A stretch of DNA of 33,379 nucleotides from assembly GCA_902796855.1 (NCBI GenBank), contig CADBQN010000047.1, positions 1-33,379 on the forward strand, given 5' to 3'. This DNA comes from an uncultured Bacillota bacterium. GTDB taxonomy: Bacteria > Bacillota > Dehalobacteriia > UBA7702. Position numbers and translations under genes: made by a program. Numbering within the stretch: position 1 is the first letter of the stretch; each line of letters opens with the position of its first letter. This document shows, in pieces, positions 16,030-23,606 of the stretch. Under the pieces are notes generated by a model. The model did not search any database. It was not told the origin of the DNA and saw only the letters and a list, made by a program, of their open reading frames with translations.

Positions 16030-16511
16030 TTCGGCCTCTTTTTTTTCCGGGAAACAGGAGTTTTTTTTGACGGCGAACGTATAATAACGCATATTCGTCT
16101 TTTTTTTCTCACTTTGCCTCGGAACCGGCGGGCCGGAAGTCGATCACCGCAGCGCGGGCGTGTAACAACGCTTTCAGCGCGGGTTTTCTGACCGGCACGG
16201 ACGGAAAACATGCTTTTATCCCTTCCGCATTTTCATTTTATCACCGCTGACATCAAAACATCCGTCATTTTTCAGAGAAAAAACGGCAAACGGAAAAGAG
16301 TTTTACGGAAGCGTTTTTGAGATTTCCAAAAGCAAAATCAAAGTTTTCCCTGCTAAGGCACACACGAAACGTGCCGTTCCATCCCTGAACCGGCATCAGC
16401 GCGCGGCGGGAATGGGCTTTTATCATTATATGAAGTTTTTAGAGGAAAAGTCACAAGCGTATTCCCTTCCCGGGAGTTTCGTCCCTTGGACACGGGAACG
16501 CTATGATTTGT
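16000..16511 (-). ncRNA. Possible unannotated RNA of about 510 bases
   Basis: It is bounded by a near-consensus promoter (16518-16546) and a terminator-like hairpin (15999-16029), with no convincing gene between. Within about ten bases of the predicted start is a nine-base-pair stem: 16456-16466 pairs with 16494-16502 with a two-base bulge, enclosing a GTCC/GGAC hairpin. Another hairpin uses GGCAC/GTGCC near 16357-16375. No match to 6S, tmRNA, RNase P, SRP or a known riboswitch was recognised. It may instead be a long leader of the pilus operon. Confidence 0.35.
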
Positions 16512-16517
16512 CAATTC

Positions 16518-16546
16518 ATTATACCACCCGTCTGCCCCGATTTCAA
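16518..16546 (-). promoter_or_regulatory. Strong sigma-A promoter (TTGAAA, 17 bases, TGGTATAAT)
   Basis: On the minus strand TTGAAA (16541-16546) is separated by exactly 17 bases from a perfect TATAAT (16518-16523), which also has the extended -10 TG. A-tracts upstream resemble an UP element. Predicted start is near 16511, about 750 bases before the first pilus-island gene. Confidence 0.8.
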
Positions 16547-16748
16547 CAAAAAATTGCTCAAAACAATCAATTTTTTTTCACATTTATTCTACCGCATATC
16601 CACGCGGATGAAAACCGTATGAACGGGCAGCCGGCACAGAAAAAAAGGAACCGATATCCCCTGCCCCAAAAGGTACACCGTTTTCCCGGCGCGGCGGCGG
16701 TTTTTGGTACTTTTTGCCATTGCCGCCCGGACAGCGCGAAACAGGATT

Positions 16749-16785
16749 AAAAACAAAAAAGCTCCGACCTGAAGAGATCGGAGCC
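16749..16785 (-). terminator. Intrinsic terminator of the RNase J gene
   Basis: GCTCCGA (16761-16767) pairs perfectly with TCGGAGC (16778-16784). On the minus strand the stem is followed at once by TTTTTTGTTTTT. It starts about 18 bases after the RNase J stop codon. Confidence 0.93.
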
Positions 16786-16802
16786 TTGTTCGCGGCGGTT
16801 GC

Positions 16803-18464
16803 TCAGTCGAGTTCGATGATGATGGGAATGATCATCGGTTTGCGCTTTACGTTGGCGTAAAGGGTCTTGCCGACGGTCTCCTTGATGGACTGTTTGACGG
16901 CGGAAAAATCTTTGATGCGTTTGCCCTCGTATTTTTCCATCAGTTTCGTGATGTTCTCCCTGGCGGTGTCGAGGAGGTCTTCGGCCTCTTTGACATAGAT
17001 GAAGCCGCGGGAGATCATTTCCGGCTTGGCGGCCATCACGCCGTGGCGGTCCACGGTGACGATGACGACCATGATGCCATCGTTGGCCAGCTGGCGGCGG
17101 TCGTGCAGCACCACGCTGCCGACATCCTTATCGCCCATGCCGTCGATCATGATCTTGCCGACGGGAACGGAGCCTTTGATCGCGGCGCCCTTTTTCGTGA
17201 TTTCCAGCATGGAGCCGTTTTCCAGGACGAAAATGTTGTCGCTGGGAACGCCGATATGCTGGGCGATGGAAGCGTGCTTATAGAGCATGCGCTCCTCGCC
17301 GTGGACGGGGACAAAGTATTTCGGCTTGGCCAGCGCCTGGATGAATTTCAGCTCTTCCTGGCGGGCGTGGCCGGAAACGTGGATATCGGAATCGGCGTCG
17401 GCGACGACTTCGGCGCCTTGTTTCACCAAAAGGTCGATGTTGCGGCCGGAGGAGACCTCGTTGCCGGGGATCGGCAGCGCCGAGACGATGATGGTATCGC
17501 CGGGGATCAGCTTGATGTGCTTGTGCTCGCCGTTGGCGATGCGGGTCAGGGTGGACATCGGTTCCCCCTGGCTGCCGGTGGCGAGGATCGTTACTTTGTT
17601 GGGCGCCAGGCGGTCGATTTCGTCAATATCGACGAGGGTGTGCTTGGGCACTTTCAAATACCCCAGCTCCGTGGCGATGCTGACGACGTTGACCATGCTC
17701 CGGCCGACGATGGCCACTTTGCGGTTGTACTTCGCGGCGGTGGTAATGGCCTGCTGGAGACGGTGCACGTTGGTGGCGAAGGTCGCCACGATGATGCGCC
17801 CTTTGGCGCCGCGGAACGTTTCGTTGAAGGTGTTGCCGACGAGGCGTTCCGACTTCGTCAGACCGGGACGCTCGGCATTGGTGCTGTCGGCCATCATCAG
17901 AAGGATCCCTTTGCTGCCCAGAGCGGCGATGCGCTGGAGATCCATAACGGAACCGTCCACCGGCGTGAGGTCGATTTTGAAGTCGCCGGTGTGGAAGATC
18001 ACGCCGAGGGGCGTGTGAATCGCCATGCCGACGGCGTCGGGGATGCTGTGGTTCACCCGGATGAACTCGACCTTAAAGGGGCTGACGGAGAGGGTGTCGC
18101 CGGCGTTCATTTCGTGGAGATCGCCGCTGACCCGGGCTTCCTTCAGTTTGTGCTTGACGAGACCCAGCGTGAGCCGGGTGCCGTATACGGGTACGTTGAG
18201 TTCTTTGAGAACGTAGGGCAAAGCGCCGATGTGATCCTCGTGACCGTGGGTCAGGAAGATGCCTTTGATCCTCTTTTTGTTCTCCGTTAAAAAAGTGTAG
18301 TCGGGAATAACGGTGTCGATACCGAGCATATCGTCCTCGGGGAATTCCATCCCGCAGTCGATGACGATCATGCTGTTGCCGTAGCGGATCACCGTCATGT
18401 TGTTGCCGATCTCCCCGAGTCCGCCCAGGGGGATCAGCGTGATTTTGCTTTCTTTCTGTGCCAT
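16803..18464 (-). CDS. rnj: Ribonuclease J
   Basis: A 553-residue metallo-beta-lactamase/beta-CASP ribonuclease with 5'-3' exo- and endonuclease roles in mRNA turnover and rRNA maturation. The start MAQKESKIT at 18464 follows AAAGGAAG; an in-frame TTG 24 bases upstream is less likely. The zinc-binding HGHEDH is at 73-78, further metal ligands lie in RVNHSIPDAVG and FHTGDFKID, and the beta-CASP region holds VSGHARQEELK and FVPVHGEERML. The C-terminal domain ends in KRKPMIIPIIIELD. Length matches RNase J1/J2. Its place after dapA corresponds to Bacillus subtilis rnjB (ymfA), but the sequence alone does not separate J1 from J2. A large hairpin in the leader and a clean terminator frame the gene. 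Confidence 0.96.
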   Translation of the reverse strand: MAQKESKITLIPLGGLGEIGNNMTVIRYGNSMIVIDCGMEFPEDDMLGIDTVIPDYTFLTENKKRIKGIFLTHGHEDHIGALPYVLKELNVPVYGTRLTLGLVKHKLKEARVSGDLHEMNAGDTLSVSPFKVEFIRVNHSIPDAVGMAIHTPLGVIFHTGDFKIDLTPVDGSVMDLQRIAALGSKGILLMMADSTNAERPGLTKSERLVGNTFNETFRGAKGRIIVATFATNVHRLQQAITTAAKYNRKVAIVGRSMVNVVSIATELGYLKVPKHTLVDIDEIDRLAPNKVTILATGSQGEPMSTLTRIANGEHKHIKLIPGDTIIVSALPIPGNEVSSGRNIDLLVKQGAEVVADADSDIHVSGHARQEELKFIQALAKPKYFVPVHGEERMLYKHASIAQHIGVPSDNIFVLENGSMLEITKKGAAIKGSVPVGKIMIDGMGDKDVGSVVLHDRRQLANDGIMVVIVTVDRHGVMAAKPEMISRGFIYVKEAEDLLDTARENITKLMEKYEGKRIKDFSAVKQSIKETVGKTLYANVKRKPMIIPIIIELD

Positions 18465-18510
18465 AACTTCCTTTCTGTTTTTTCGCAAAGCCGCGAAAGC
18501 AGAGCGAAGC

Positions 18511-18573
18511 AGGGGTTCCCGAAACCGGGGCCGAAGGAGAAAACACTCCTTCGCCCGGCATTCTCAAACCCCT
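18511..18573 (-). promoter_or_regulatory. Large stem-loop in the RNase J leader
   Basis: AGGGGTT (18511-18517) pairs with AACCCCT (18567-18573), enclosing CCGGGG/CCCGG and GAAGGAG/CTCCTTC stems around a small loop. It lies 47 bases upstream of the RNase J ATG and 19 bases after the dapA stop. It lacks a U-tract, so a processing or autoregulation site is more likely than termination. Confidence 0.6.
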
Positions 18574-18592
18574 ATTCTCGCGCCGCTTTATC

Positions 18593-19474
18593 TTACGAAA
18601 GCAAGTCGTATTTACTCAGCAGGGTCCGGATCGTTTCGGTTTCTTCCGCCGTGGCTTCCGTCATCGGCAGACGGAACCCGCCGACGTTGAAACCGAGAAG
18701 GTTCAGAGCGGTCTTCACGGGAATCGGATTGGCGGTGATGAACATACCTTTGAACATCGGATAAAGGCCAAAATGAAGTTCCCTTGCTCTGTCTAAGTTG
18801 TCGTTCTTGATGCACTGAACCATCTCTTTGATCGCTTCGCCAACGATGTGAGACGCGACGCTGACGACACCGGCGGCGCCCATGGCGCAGGCGGTGAAAG
18901 TCATGTAGTCATCTCCGGAGTAAACAGCGAATTCTTTCGGCAGCTTTGACAGCAGCCGCGAAAGATCATCCACACTGCCGGTGGATTCTTTCAGCGCGTT
19001 GATATATTTTAGTTCGGCCAGTCGGAGAATGGTGTCCGTTTCCGCCTTGATGCCGCAGCGGCCGGGGATATTGTAAAGCATCACCGGGCGTTCCGCGGCG
19101 TCGTTGACGGCGGTGAAATGACGCACGAGCCCTTCCTGGGTCGGCTTATTGTAATAGGGCACCACCGACAGATAGCCGTCTAAACCAAATTGATTGTATT
19201 TTTCGATCTTCCGAACCACGGCGGCGGTATCGTTTCCCCCGGCGCCGGCAATGACGGCCCCCTTATCGCCGACGGCGGCTTTGACCTCGCGATAGAGGGT
19301 TTCCGTTTCTTCTTCCGTCAGCGTGGGATTTTCGCCGGTGGTTCCGCAGACAAGCACGCCGTCGGAACCGTGGCTCAACAGATACAGCGCAAGTTCCTGC
19401 GCTTTCGCGTAATCGACGGCGCCGTCCTCCTTAAAAGGGGTCACCATCGCGGTTATGACTTCACCGAAACACAT
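18593..19474 (-). CDS. dapA: 4-hydroxy-tetrahydrodipicolinate synthase
   Basis: A 293-residue cytoplasmic class I aldolase that condenses pyruvate with aspartate semialdehyde, the first step committed to diaminopimelate, lysine and dipicolinate. The Schiff-base lysine is K162 in NALKESTG, the catalytic tyrosine is Y134 in YNIPGRCG, and the TT pair is T45-T46 in CGTTGENP. Length is normal for the family. The ATG follows GAGGTGG at good spacing. It lies 36 bases after asd, so both are probably transcribed from the promoter at 20725-20753. The Asd product is the DapA substrate, and the DapA product feeds both DapB and DpaA/DpaB encoded just upstream. Confidence 0.97.
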   Translation of the reverse strand: MCFGEVITAMVTPFKEDGAVDYAKAQELALYLLSHGSDGVLVCGTTGENPTLTEEETETLYREVKAAVGDKGAVIAGAGGNDTAAVVRKIEKYNQFGLDGYLSVVPYYNKPTQEGLVRHFTAVNDAAERPVMLYNIPGRCGIKAETDTILRLAELKYINALKESTGSVDDLSRLLSKLPKEFAVYSGDDYMTFTACAMGAAGVVSVASHIVGEAIKEMVQCIKNDNLDRARELHFGLYPMFKGMFITANPIPVKTALNLLGFNVGGFRLPMTEATAEETETIRTLLSKYDLLS

Positions 19475-19510
19475 AATTCCACCTCGTTTGGTTCTTTCCG
19501 AAAGATCGGA

Positions 19511-20527
19511 TCAGTTCTTTGTGAGCAGCTCCGCGATCTGCAGAGCGTTGGTGGCCGCGCCCTTCCGGATTTGGTCGGCGACGACCCAGAGGGAAAGCCC
19601 TCTGTCATCCGGCAGGGAGATATCCCGGCGGATACGGCCGACATAGACTTCGTTCGTTCCGGAGGAATGGATGGCCATGGGATATTTCTTTTCCGCGGGA
19701 TCGTCAACGAGGATCACCCCGGGAGCCTTCGCGAACAGTTCTTTCGCCCGTTCCGGGGTCAGGGGGCGTTCCGTCTCGATGGTGACGGACTCGGAATGGC
19801 TGCGGAAGACGGGGACGCGCACCGCCGTCGCGTTGATGGCGATGGTGTCGTCGTGGAACATCTTCCGGGTTTCGTTGACCATTTTCATTTCCTCTTTCGT
19901 GTAGTCGTTTTCCAGGAAAACGTCGATGTGAGGAATGCAGTTAAAGGCGATGGGATAGGGAAAAGCCGAGGGGGTCAGATCCTTCGGGTCTTTGCCGGTC
20001 TCGATGTGTTCCTTTACCTCGTTTTCCAAAGCGTTGAGGCCGGCGAGGCCCGCGCCGGAAACGGCCTGATACGTTGAGACGATGATCCGGCGGATCTTCG
20101 CCTCGTCGTGGAGAGGCTTCAGAGCGACCACCATCTGAATGGTGGAGCAGTTGGGATTGGCGATGATCCCCTTGTGCCAGGAAACATCCTCGGGATTGAC
20201 TTCGGGAACGATCAGCGGCACGTCGGGATCCATGCGGAAAGCGGAGCTGTTGTCGATGACGACGGCACCGGAAGCGGCGGCTTCTTTGGCCAGCTCCCGC
20301 TGGGAACCGGCGGCGAAGAGAGCGATATCGGTACCTTTAAAGCAGCCGGGGGCGCAGGCTTCCACCGTAAATTCCTCGCCGCGGAAGACGATTTTCTTTC
20401 CTTTTTCCGAAGGATCCGCGAAGAGACGCAGTTTGCCGACGGGGAAATCCCGTTCCGCGAGACCTTTTAAAAGCTCCGTTCCAACGGCGCCGGTGGCGCC
20501 GACGATGGCTGCATTGTACAGTTTCAT
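19511..20527 (-). CDS. asd: Aspartate-semialdehyde dehydrogenase
   Basis: A 338-residue NADPH-dependent enzyme that reduces aspartyl phosphate to aspartate semialdehyde. The start MKLYNAAIVGATG at 20527 has CGAGGTGGG at good spacing; a longer frame reaching 20611 has no support. The Rossmann motif GATGAVG lies at residues 10-16, the catalytic cysteine is C127 in NPNCSTIQ, and the acid/base histidine is in VPVFRSHSES. The protein aligns with the family end to end by eye. It has its own near-consensus promoter overlapping the end of dpaB and a leader of about 190 bases with several stems. No aspartokinase gene follows, unlike Bacillus subtilis, where dapG sits between asd and dapA. Confidence 0.97.
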   Translation of the reverse strand: MKLYNAAIVGATGAVGTELLKGLAERDFPVGKLRLFADPSEKGKKIVFRGEEFTVEACAPGCFKGTDIALFAAGSQRELAKEAAASGAVVIDNSSAFRMDPDVPLIVPEVNPEDVSWHKGIIANPNCSTIQMVVALKPLHDEAKIRRIIVSTYQAVSGAGLAGLNALENEVKEHIETGKDPKDLTPSAFPYPIAFNCIPHIDVFLENDYTKEEMKMVNETRKMFHDDTIAINATAVRVPVFRSHSESVTIETERPLTPERAKELFAKAPGVILVDDPAEKKYPMAIHSSGTNEVYVGRIRRDISLPDDRGLSLWVVADQIRKGAATNALQIAELLTKN

Positions 20528-20742
20528 AAATAACCCACCTCGTTTTTGTTTTCTTTCCATCTCTTTATCGTTGAAGAAACCGCCGGGAGCAATTCTTTGC
20601 CTCCATATCACGGTTTTCCCGCTTTCAAAAGCGACGGACAGGCGTCACGGGCGGACGCCGTCCGGGGAGAATTTCTCTGTCCTCTGTTTGCGGAAAGGTC
20701 AACTCTCCTCCATTATCAAATCATATTATACTACATTTCAAA
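20528..20742 (-). promoter_or_regulatory. Structured leader of asd-dapA
   Basis: This contains most of the untranslated leader of about 190 bases. One stem pairs CGGAC with GTCCG and GCGTC with GACGC across an internal loop (20635-20664); next to it CGCTTT pairs with AAAGCG. No lysine-riboswitch core motif and no T-box sequence were recognised. A regulatory role is unproven. Confidence 0.4.
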
Positions 20743-20753
20743 TCAATATTCAA
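20725..20753 (-). promoter_or_regulatory. Sigma-A promoter of asd-dapA (TTGAAT, 17 bases, TATAAT)
   Basis: On the minus strand TTGAAT (20748-20753) stands exactly 17 bases from a perfect TATAAT (20725-20730). It overlaps the last codons of dpaB. It would free vegetative lysine and cell-wall genes from the sporulation genes upstream. Predicted start is near 20717. Confidence 0.85.
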
Positions 20754-21339
20754 TCAAAATCGGTTGAATTTGTTGGCCTTTTAACGCTTTTTCCGTCGTT
20801 TCCGGGAGGAGCTCCATCTTCGCCACAACGGAATTGGGCTTTTTCACGGGATCATCCTGGCCGAAGGGAACGACGTAGACGTTCTTCATGTTGCAGAGCA
20901 GGCCGATGTTTTTGCCGTTGATGCCGAGACCGTCGTTGGTGGAAACGGCGACGATCAGCGGGCCGCCGTTGCGCAGCTGCGCCTTGGCCGCCATCAGCAC
21001 CGCCGTATCGACGATGCCGCTGACGAGCTTCGCCACGGTGTTGCCGCTGGCCGGCGCGATGATCATGCCGTCAAAGAGACGCTTCGGGCCGATGGGCTCC
21101 GCCTCGGCAACGGCGGTGACGGCGCCGTGCCCCGACAGTGATTCCAGCTGCGCCCGCCAGGAAGCGGCGGTGCCGAAGCGGGTGTCGGTATCGCGGACCG
21201 AGGGCGAGAGCACCGGATGCAGCTCCGCCCCGTTTTCCGCGAGAACGGCGGCGGCGCGCATCACCCGTTTTAAGGTACAGTGGGAACCGGTGACGCCGAA
21301 CCCCAGGGTCACACCGGCGAGAGGTTTTCTTTCGCTCAC
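20743..21339 (-). CDS. dpaB: Dipicolinate synthase subunit B
   Basis: A 198-residue flavoprotein-like subunit (SpoVFB in Bacillus subtilis) that with DpaA makes dipicolinic acid, the spore-core chelator. It has the flavoprotein-family N-terminus LGFGVTGSHCTLKRV (residues 12-26), the FDGMIIAPASGNTVAKL segment (about 89-105), and NDGLGINGKNIG further on. Length fits the family. Its ATG overlaps the dpaA stop in ATGA (21336-21339), so synthesis of the two subunits is coupled. The end of the gene carries the asd promoter. Expression is expected in the mother cell late in sporulation, by analogy with the SigK-dependent spoVF operon. Confidence 0.95.
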   Translation of the reverse strand: MSERKPLAGVTLGFGVTGSHCTLKRVMRAAAVLAENGAELHPVLSPSVRDTDTRFGTAASWRAQLESLSGHGAVTAVAEAEPIGPKRLFDGMIIAPASGNTVAKLVSGIVDTAVLMAAKAQLRNGGPLIVAVSTNDGLGINGKNIGLLCNMKNVYVVPFGQDDPVKKPNSVVAKMELLPETTEKALKGQQIQPILIEY

Positions 21340-22205
21340 CGCGCCACCTCCTCCCCGCCGCCGTCAAAGAGCGCCGCGTAATAGGAACCGAGGATTTCCC
21401 CGGCGGAGACCGGCGCGTATTTTCCCGGCAGCCCCGGCAAAGCGACGTAATCAAGGCCGAGACGGCGCGCTTCTTCCCCGTCGATGCCGCCGGGTGACGA
21501 GGCAACCTCGATCAACAGGCTTTTTTCGGGAACGAGGCGGAGCAGTTCCCCGCCGACGACGGCGGCGGGAACGGTGTTGATGACGATGTCGGTTTTCGGC
21601 AGCAAAACGGAAGCGCCGCCGAGAAAACGCAGGTCAAATCCTTCTCTGCGTCCTGCGATGAGGTCCCGCTCCCGTCGGCAGAAGACCGATACGCGGCAGC
21701 CGACAGCGGTGAAAAGCTCGGCGCAGGCCCTGCCGACACGTCCAAAGCCGAAAACGGCGACGGTCTTGCCGCGGATCGTCTCGGCGAGACGGCCCATGAC
21801 AAAATGGAGCGCGCCCTCGGCGGTGAGTGCGGCGTTGGGAACGGCGACGGCGTCATTCTCCAGAACTTCCAGCAGCGGATGACCGGAGCGGAGCACCGTA
21901 TCACGAAGGGGCTTCGACGCGATGCCGCAGCAGACCGGCGCCGAAGGATTCAGCGCTTTCAGCGCCGCTTCCGTCAGCGTGACGGGACAAAGCGGCGAGA
22001 TCCCCGGGACGCGGCCGTTTTCGTCACCGCCGCGCGCAGGCAGGATCAGCGCGTCGGCGCCGTTCAGACACGATTCCAAAGACGCTGAGGGCGTCCCCTC
22101 CTCTCCCGCCAAACCGTAAGCGGTCACAAAATATGAATGGTCTCGGAGGACTCCGGCGGCGACGGCCTCGCGGCGGTCTCCTCCGACCATGGCGATTTTT
22201 TTCAT
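21336..22205 (-). CDS. dpaA: Dipicolinate synthase subunit A
   Basis: A 289-residue NAD(P)-binding dehydrogenase-like subunit (SpoVFA) that oxidises the DapA product to dipicolinate together with DpaB. The start MKKIAMVGGDRRE at 22205 was chosen because GAGGAGA lies at good spacing; a frame extending to 22229 has no such site. The Rossmann motif GFGRVG is in AVFGFGRVGRACAELF, and the C-terminal half has DIVINTVPA, LIEVASSPGGID and ALPGLPGKYAPVSAGEI, all typical. A dapB terminator and a SigK-like promoter candidate lie just upstream, so dpaAB appears to be its own sporulation unit inside the lysine block. It supports an endospore-forming host. Confidence 0.95.
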   Translation of the reverse strand: MKKIAMVGGDRREAVAAGVLRDHSYFVTAYGLAGEEGTPSASLESCLNGADALILPARGGDENGRVPGISPLCPVTLTEAALKALNPSAPVCCGIASKPLRDTVLRSGHPLLEVLENDAVAVPNAALTAEGALHFVMGRLAETIRGKTVAVFGFGRVGRACAELFTAVGCRVSVFCRRERDLIAGRREGFDLRFLGGASVLLPKTDIVINTVPAAVVGGELLRLVPEKSLLIEVASSPGGIDGEEARRLGLDYVALPGLPGKYAPVSAGEILGSYYAALFDGGGEEVAR

Positions 22206-22244
22206 ATACAATCTCCTCGATAGAATCATAGAACGATCATATTG

Positions 22245-22272
22245 AATCCTATGGAGGAAACCTCGTTTTCGT
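22245..22272 (-). promoter_or_regulatory. Candidate SigK-type promoter of dpaAB
   Basis: On the minus strand CATAGGATT (22245-22253) fits the SigK -10 pattern CATAnnnT, and AC (22271-22272) lies 17 bases upstream where the short SigK -35 is expected. The start would be about 33 bases before the dpaA ATG. In Bacillus subtilis spoVF is SigK-dependent, which supports the reading, but the motif is short. Confidence 0.4.
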
Positions 22273-22303
22273 GCGTGTCCTCACGGAAGGGTGCGGCGGC
22301 GCG

Positions 22304-22339
22304 AAAAAGGAAAACCCGAAACGGACGCGCCGTTCCGGG
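22304..22339 (-). terminator. Intrinsic terminator after dapB
   Basis: CCCGAAACGG (22315-22324) pairs with CCGTTCCGGG (22330-22339) over almost its whole length around a five-base loop. On the minus strand the stem is followed by TTTTCCTTTTT. It begins 19 bases after the dapB stop and separates dapB from dpaA. Confidence 0.88.
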
Positions 22340-22357
22340 AGAAAAATCCGCTTTTGC

Positions 22358-23137
22358 TTATAAGATGTTTTCCAGGCCGTAAACGAGCCCCGGCGTTTGG
22401 TCGGCGATGGAGCGGATCGCCAGATTCAGACCGGCGATGAAGGATTCGCGGCTCATGGAGTCGTGGCGGATCGTCAGCGTCTGACCTTTGCCGCCGAAAA
22501 TCACTTCCTGATGGGCGACGTATCCCGGCAGGCGGACGCTGTGAACGCGCATCCCCTCGTATTCGCCGCCGCGGGAACCGGGGATCTTCTCGATCTCATC
22601 GGCCTGTCCCTGACGGATCTTTTCCCGCTCCGCCGCCATCATTTCCAGCGTTTTCACGGCGGTGCCCGACGGAGCGTCCTTCTTCTGATCGTGATGGAGC
22701 TCAATGACCTCGACGTTGGGAAAGTACCGGGCGGCTCTGGCGGCAAAATCCATCATCAGCACCGCGCCGAGGGCAAAATTCGGCGCGACAAAGACGACGC
22801 GTTCCGCCGCTCTCGCCGCTTCGTCGATTTCCTTTAAATCGGCGGCGCCGAGACCGGTGGTACCGACGACGAGATGTTTCTTTAAAGCCAGCACCTTCAT
22901 GACGTTTTCCTTCACCGCCGAGGGAGACGTGAAATCCACGACGATATCGGGATCGGTCTTGCGGATCATCGCTTCCATATCCCCATCGATTTTAAGCCCG
23001 TCCACCGCGGCGACAGCGCTGCCGACACCGATCAGATCCATCGCGCCGACAACGGCGATATCACTCTCGGCGGCGACGCCTTCCATCATCGCCCGGCCCA
23101 TTTTTCCGTTCGCGCCCAAAAAAGCAACTTTCAACAT
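22358..23137 (-). CDS. dapB: 4-hydroxy-tetrahydrodipicolinate reductase
   Basis: A 259-residue NAD(P)H-dependent reductase, the second step from the DapA product toward diaminopimelate. The cofactor motif GANGKMGR is at 8-15. The catalytic and substrate block is IELHHDQKKDAPSGTA (about 145-160) with the His pair at 148-149 and K153. TTGLG near 93-97 and the C-terminal HDSMSRESF are also typical. The ATG follows AAGAGG. DapB competes with DpaA/DpaB for one intermediate, so its separation from dpaA by a terminator makes regulatory sense. From memory, dapB is not part of the Bacillus subtilis version of this cluster, so its position here is a local variation. Confidence 0.97.
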   Translation of the reverse strand: MLKVAFLGANGKMGRAMMEGVAAESDIAVVGAMDLIGVGSAVAAVDGLKIDGDMEAMIRKTDPDIVVDFTSPSAVKENVMKVLALKKHLVVGTTGLGAADLKEIDEAARAAERVVFVAPNFALGAVLMMDFAARAARYFPNVEVIELHHDQKKDAPSGTAVKTLEMMAAEREKIRQGQADEIEKIPGSRGGEYEGMRVHSVRLPGYVAHQEVIFGGKGQTLTIRHDSMSRESFIAGLNLAIRSIADQTPGLVYGLENIL

Positions 23138-23170
23138 AGCAAAATACCTCTTATTTCTTTTGATTCGTTC

Positions 23171-23208
23171 CCGGCCCGGTTTTGCCCGCCCCGCTCTTTC
23201 CCGGGCCG
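23171..23208 (-). other. GC-rich inverted repeat between ymxH and dapB
   Basis: GGCCCGG and CCGGGCC pair around a loop of about 20 bases in the 78-base gap. There is no U-tract. It could tune expression between the two genes. Confidence 0.3.
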
Positions 23209-23215
23209 CGGCGAA

Positions 23216-23464
23216 TCAGAGCCGCGCGCCGCCGGGAACGGCGCGGACAAAGACGATTTCCGGGCCGATTTTAACGACGTTTTCCCAGGGAATCGCCGTT
23301 TCCTGCCGTTCGCTCCGGATGAGGGAATGTCCCGCCGGGAGCAACAGAGAGACGATAGCGCCGGTGGCCTCGTCGATGAGCAGATCGGCGGCGGCGACGG
23401 TGCCGACGACCTCGCCGTCGTCGATGCTGACGATGACCTTGCCGGTCAGTTCGGAAAAAAGCAT
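23216..23464 (-). CDS. ymxH: YlmC/YmxH-family PRC-barrel sporulation protein
   Basis: An 82-residue PRC-barrel protein. The fold signature is visible in FSELTGKVIVSIDDGEVVG at the start, DLLIDEATGAIVSLLLP in the middle and ETAIPWENVVKIGPEIVFV near the end. A strong site, AAAGGAGG, precedes the ATG. Its position between the M16 peptidase region and dpaA matches ymxH of Bacillus subtilis. The molecular role of the family is poorly defined; annotation pipelines label it a sporulation protein because of its conservation in spore formers. The 142-base upstream gap holds a weak SigE-like pattern (CATATCCTT), but it is too degenerate to list separately. Confidence 0.88.
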   Translation of the reverse strand: MLFSELTGKVIVSIDDGEVVGTVAAADLLIDEATGAIVSLLLPAGHSLIRSERQETAIPWENVVKIGPEIVFVRAVPGGARL

Positions 23465-23606
23465 GAGGGATCCTCCTTTAAGGAAGCGCGGCGTCAGGCG
23501 GCGTTTCCTTGACCTTCGTTTCCTAAAGGATATGATTCCCTCCGCCTTCTTATACGGGGCGTGTCTCCCCCTTTTGGGGCGCGCGCCGCCGTTTTTTTCT
23601 TCTATA

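Larger units (their letters stand above)
15761..16748. other. About 1 kb without a supported gene, upstream of the pilus island
   Basis: AT-rich DNA with many A/T runs lies between the RNase J terminator and the coiled-coil gene. It contains a strong minus-strand promoter (16518-16546), a stem at the predicted transcript start, a second TATAAT (16425-16430), a weak intrinsic terminator (15999-16029) and an inverted repeat (15867-15926). Small frames on both strands look spurious. Confidence 0.6.

Noticed and set aside
15981-16211. A 76-codon minus-strand frame (start MFSVRAGQ) preceded by a fair ribosome-binding site
   Set aside because: The product is a very basic, low-complexity chain and its end overlaps the terminator-like hairpin. 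It was kept out as a gene, though a small peptide cannot be fully excluded.
16412-16750. A 112-codon plus-strand frame in the gap upstream of the pilus island
   Set aside because: It has no good ribosome-binding site, runs through a promoter and the RNase J terminator of the other strand, and its product looks random.
20528-20717. Lysine riboswitch or T-box in the asd leader
   Set aside because: Neither the lysine-box core motifs nor a T-box sequence with specifier loop could be found by eye.
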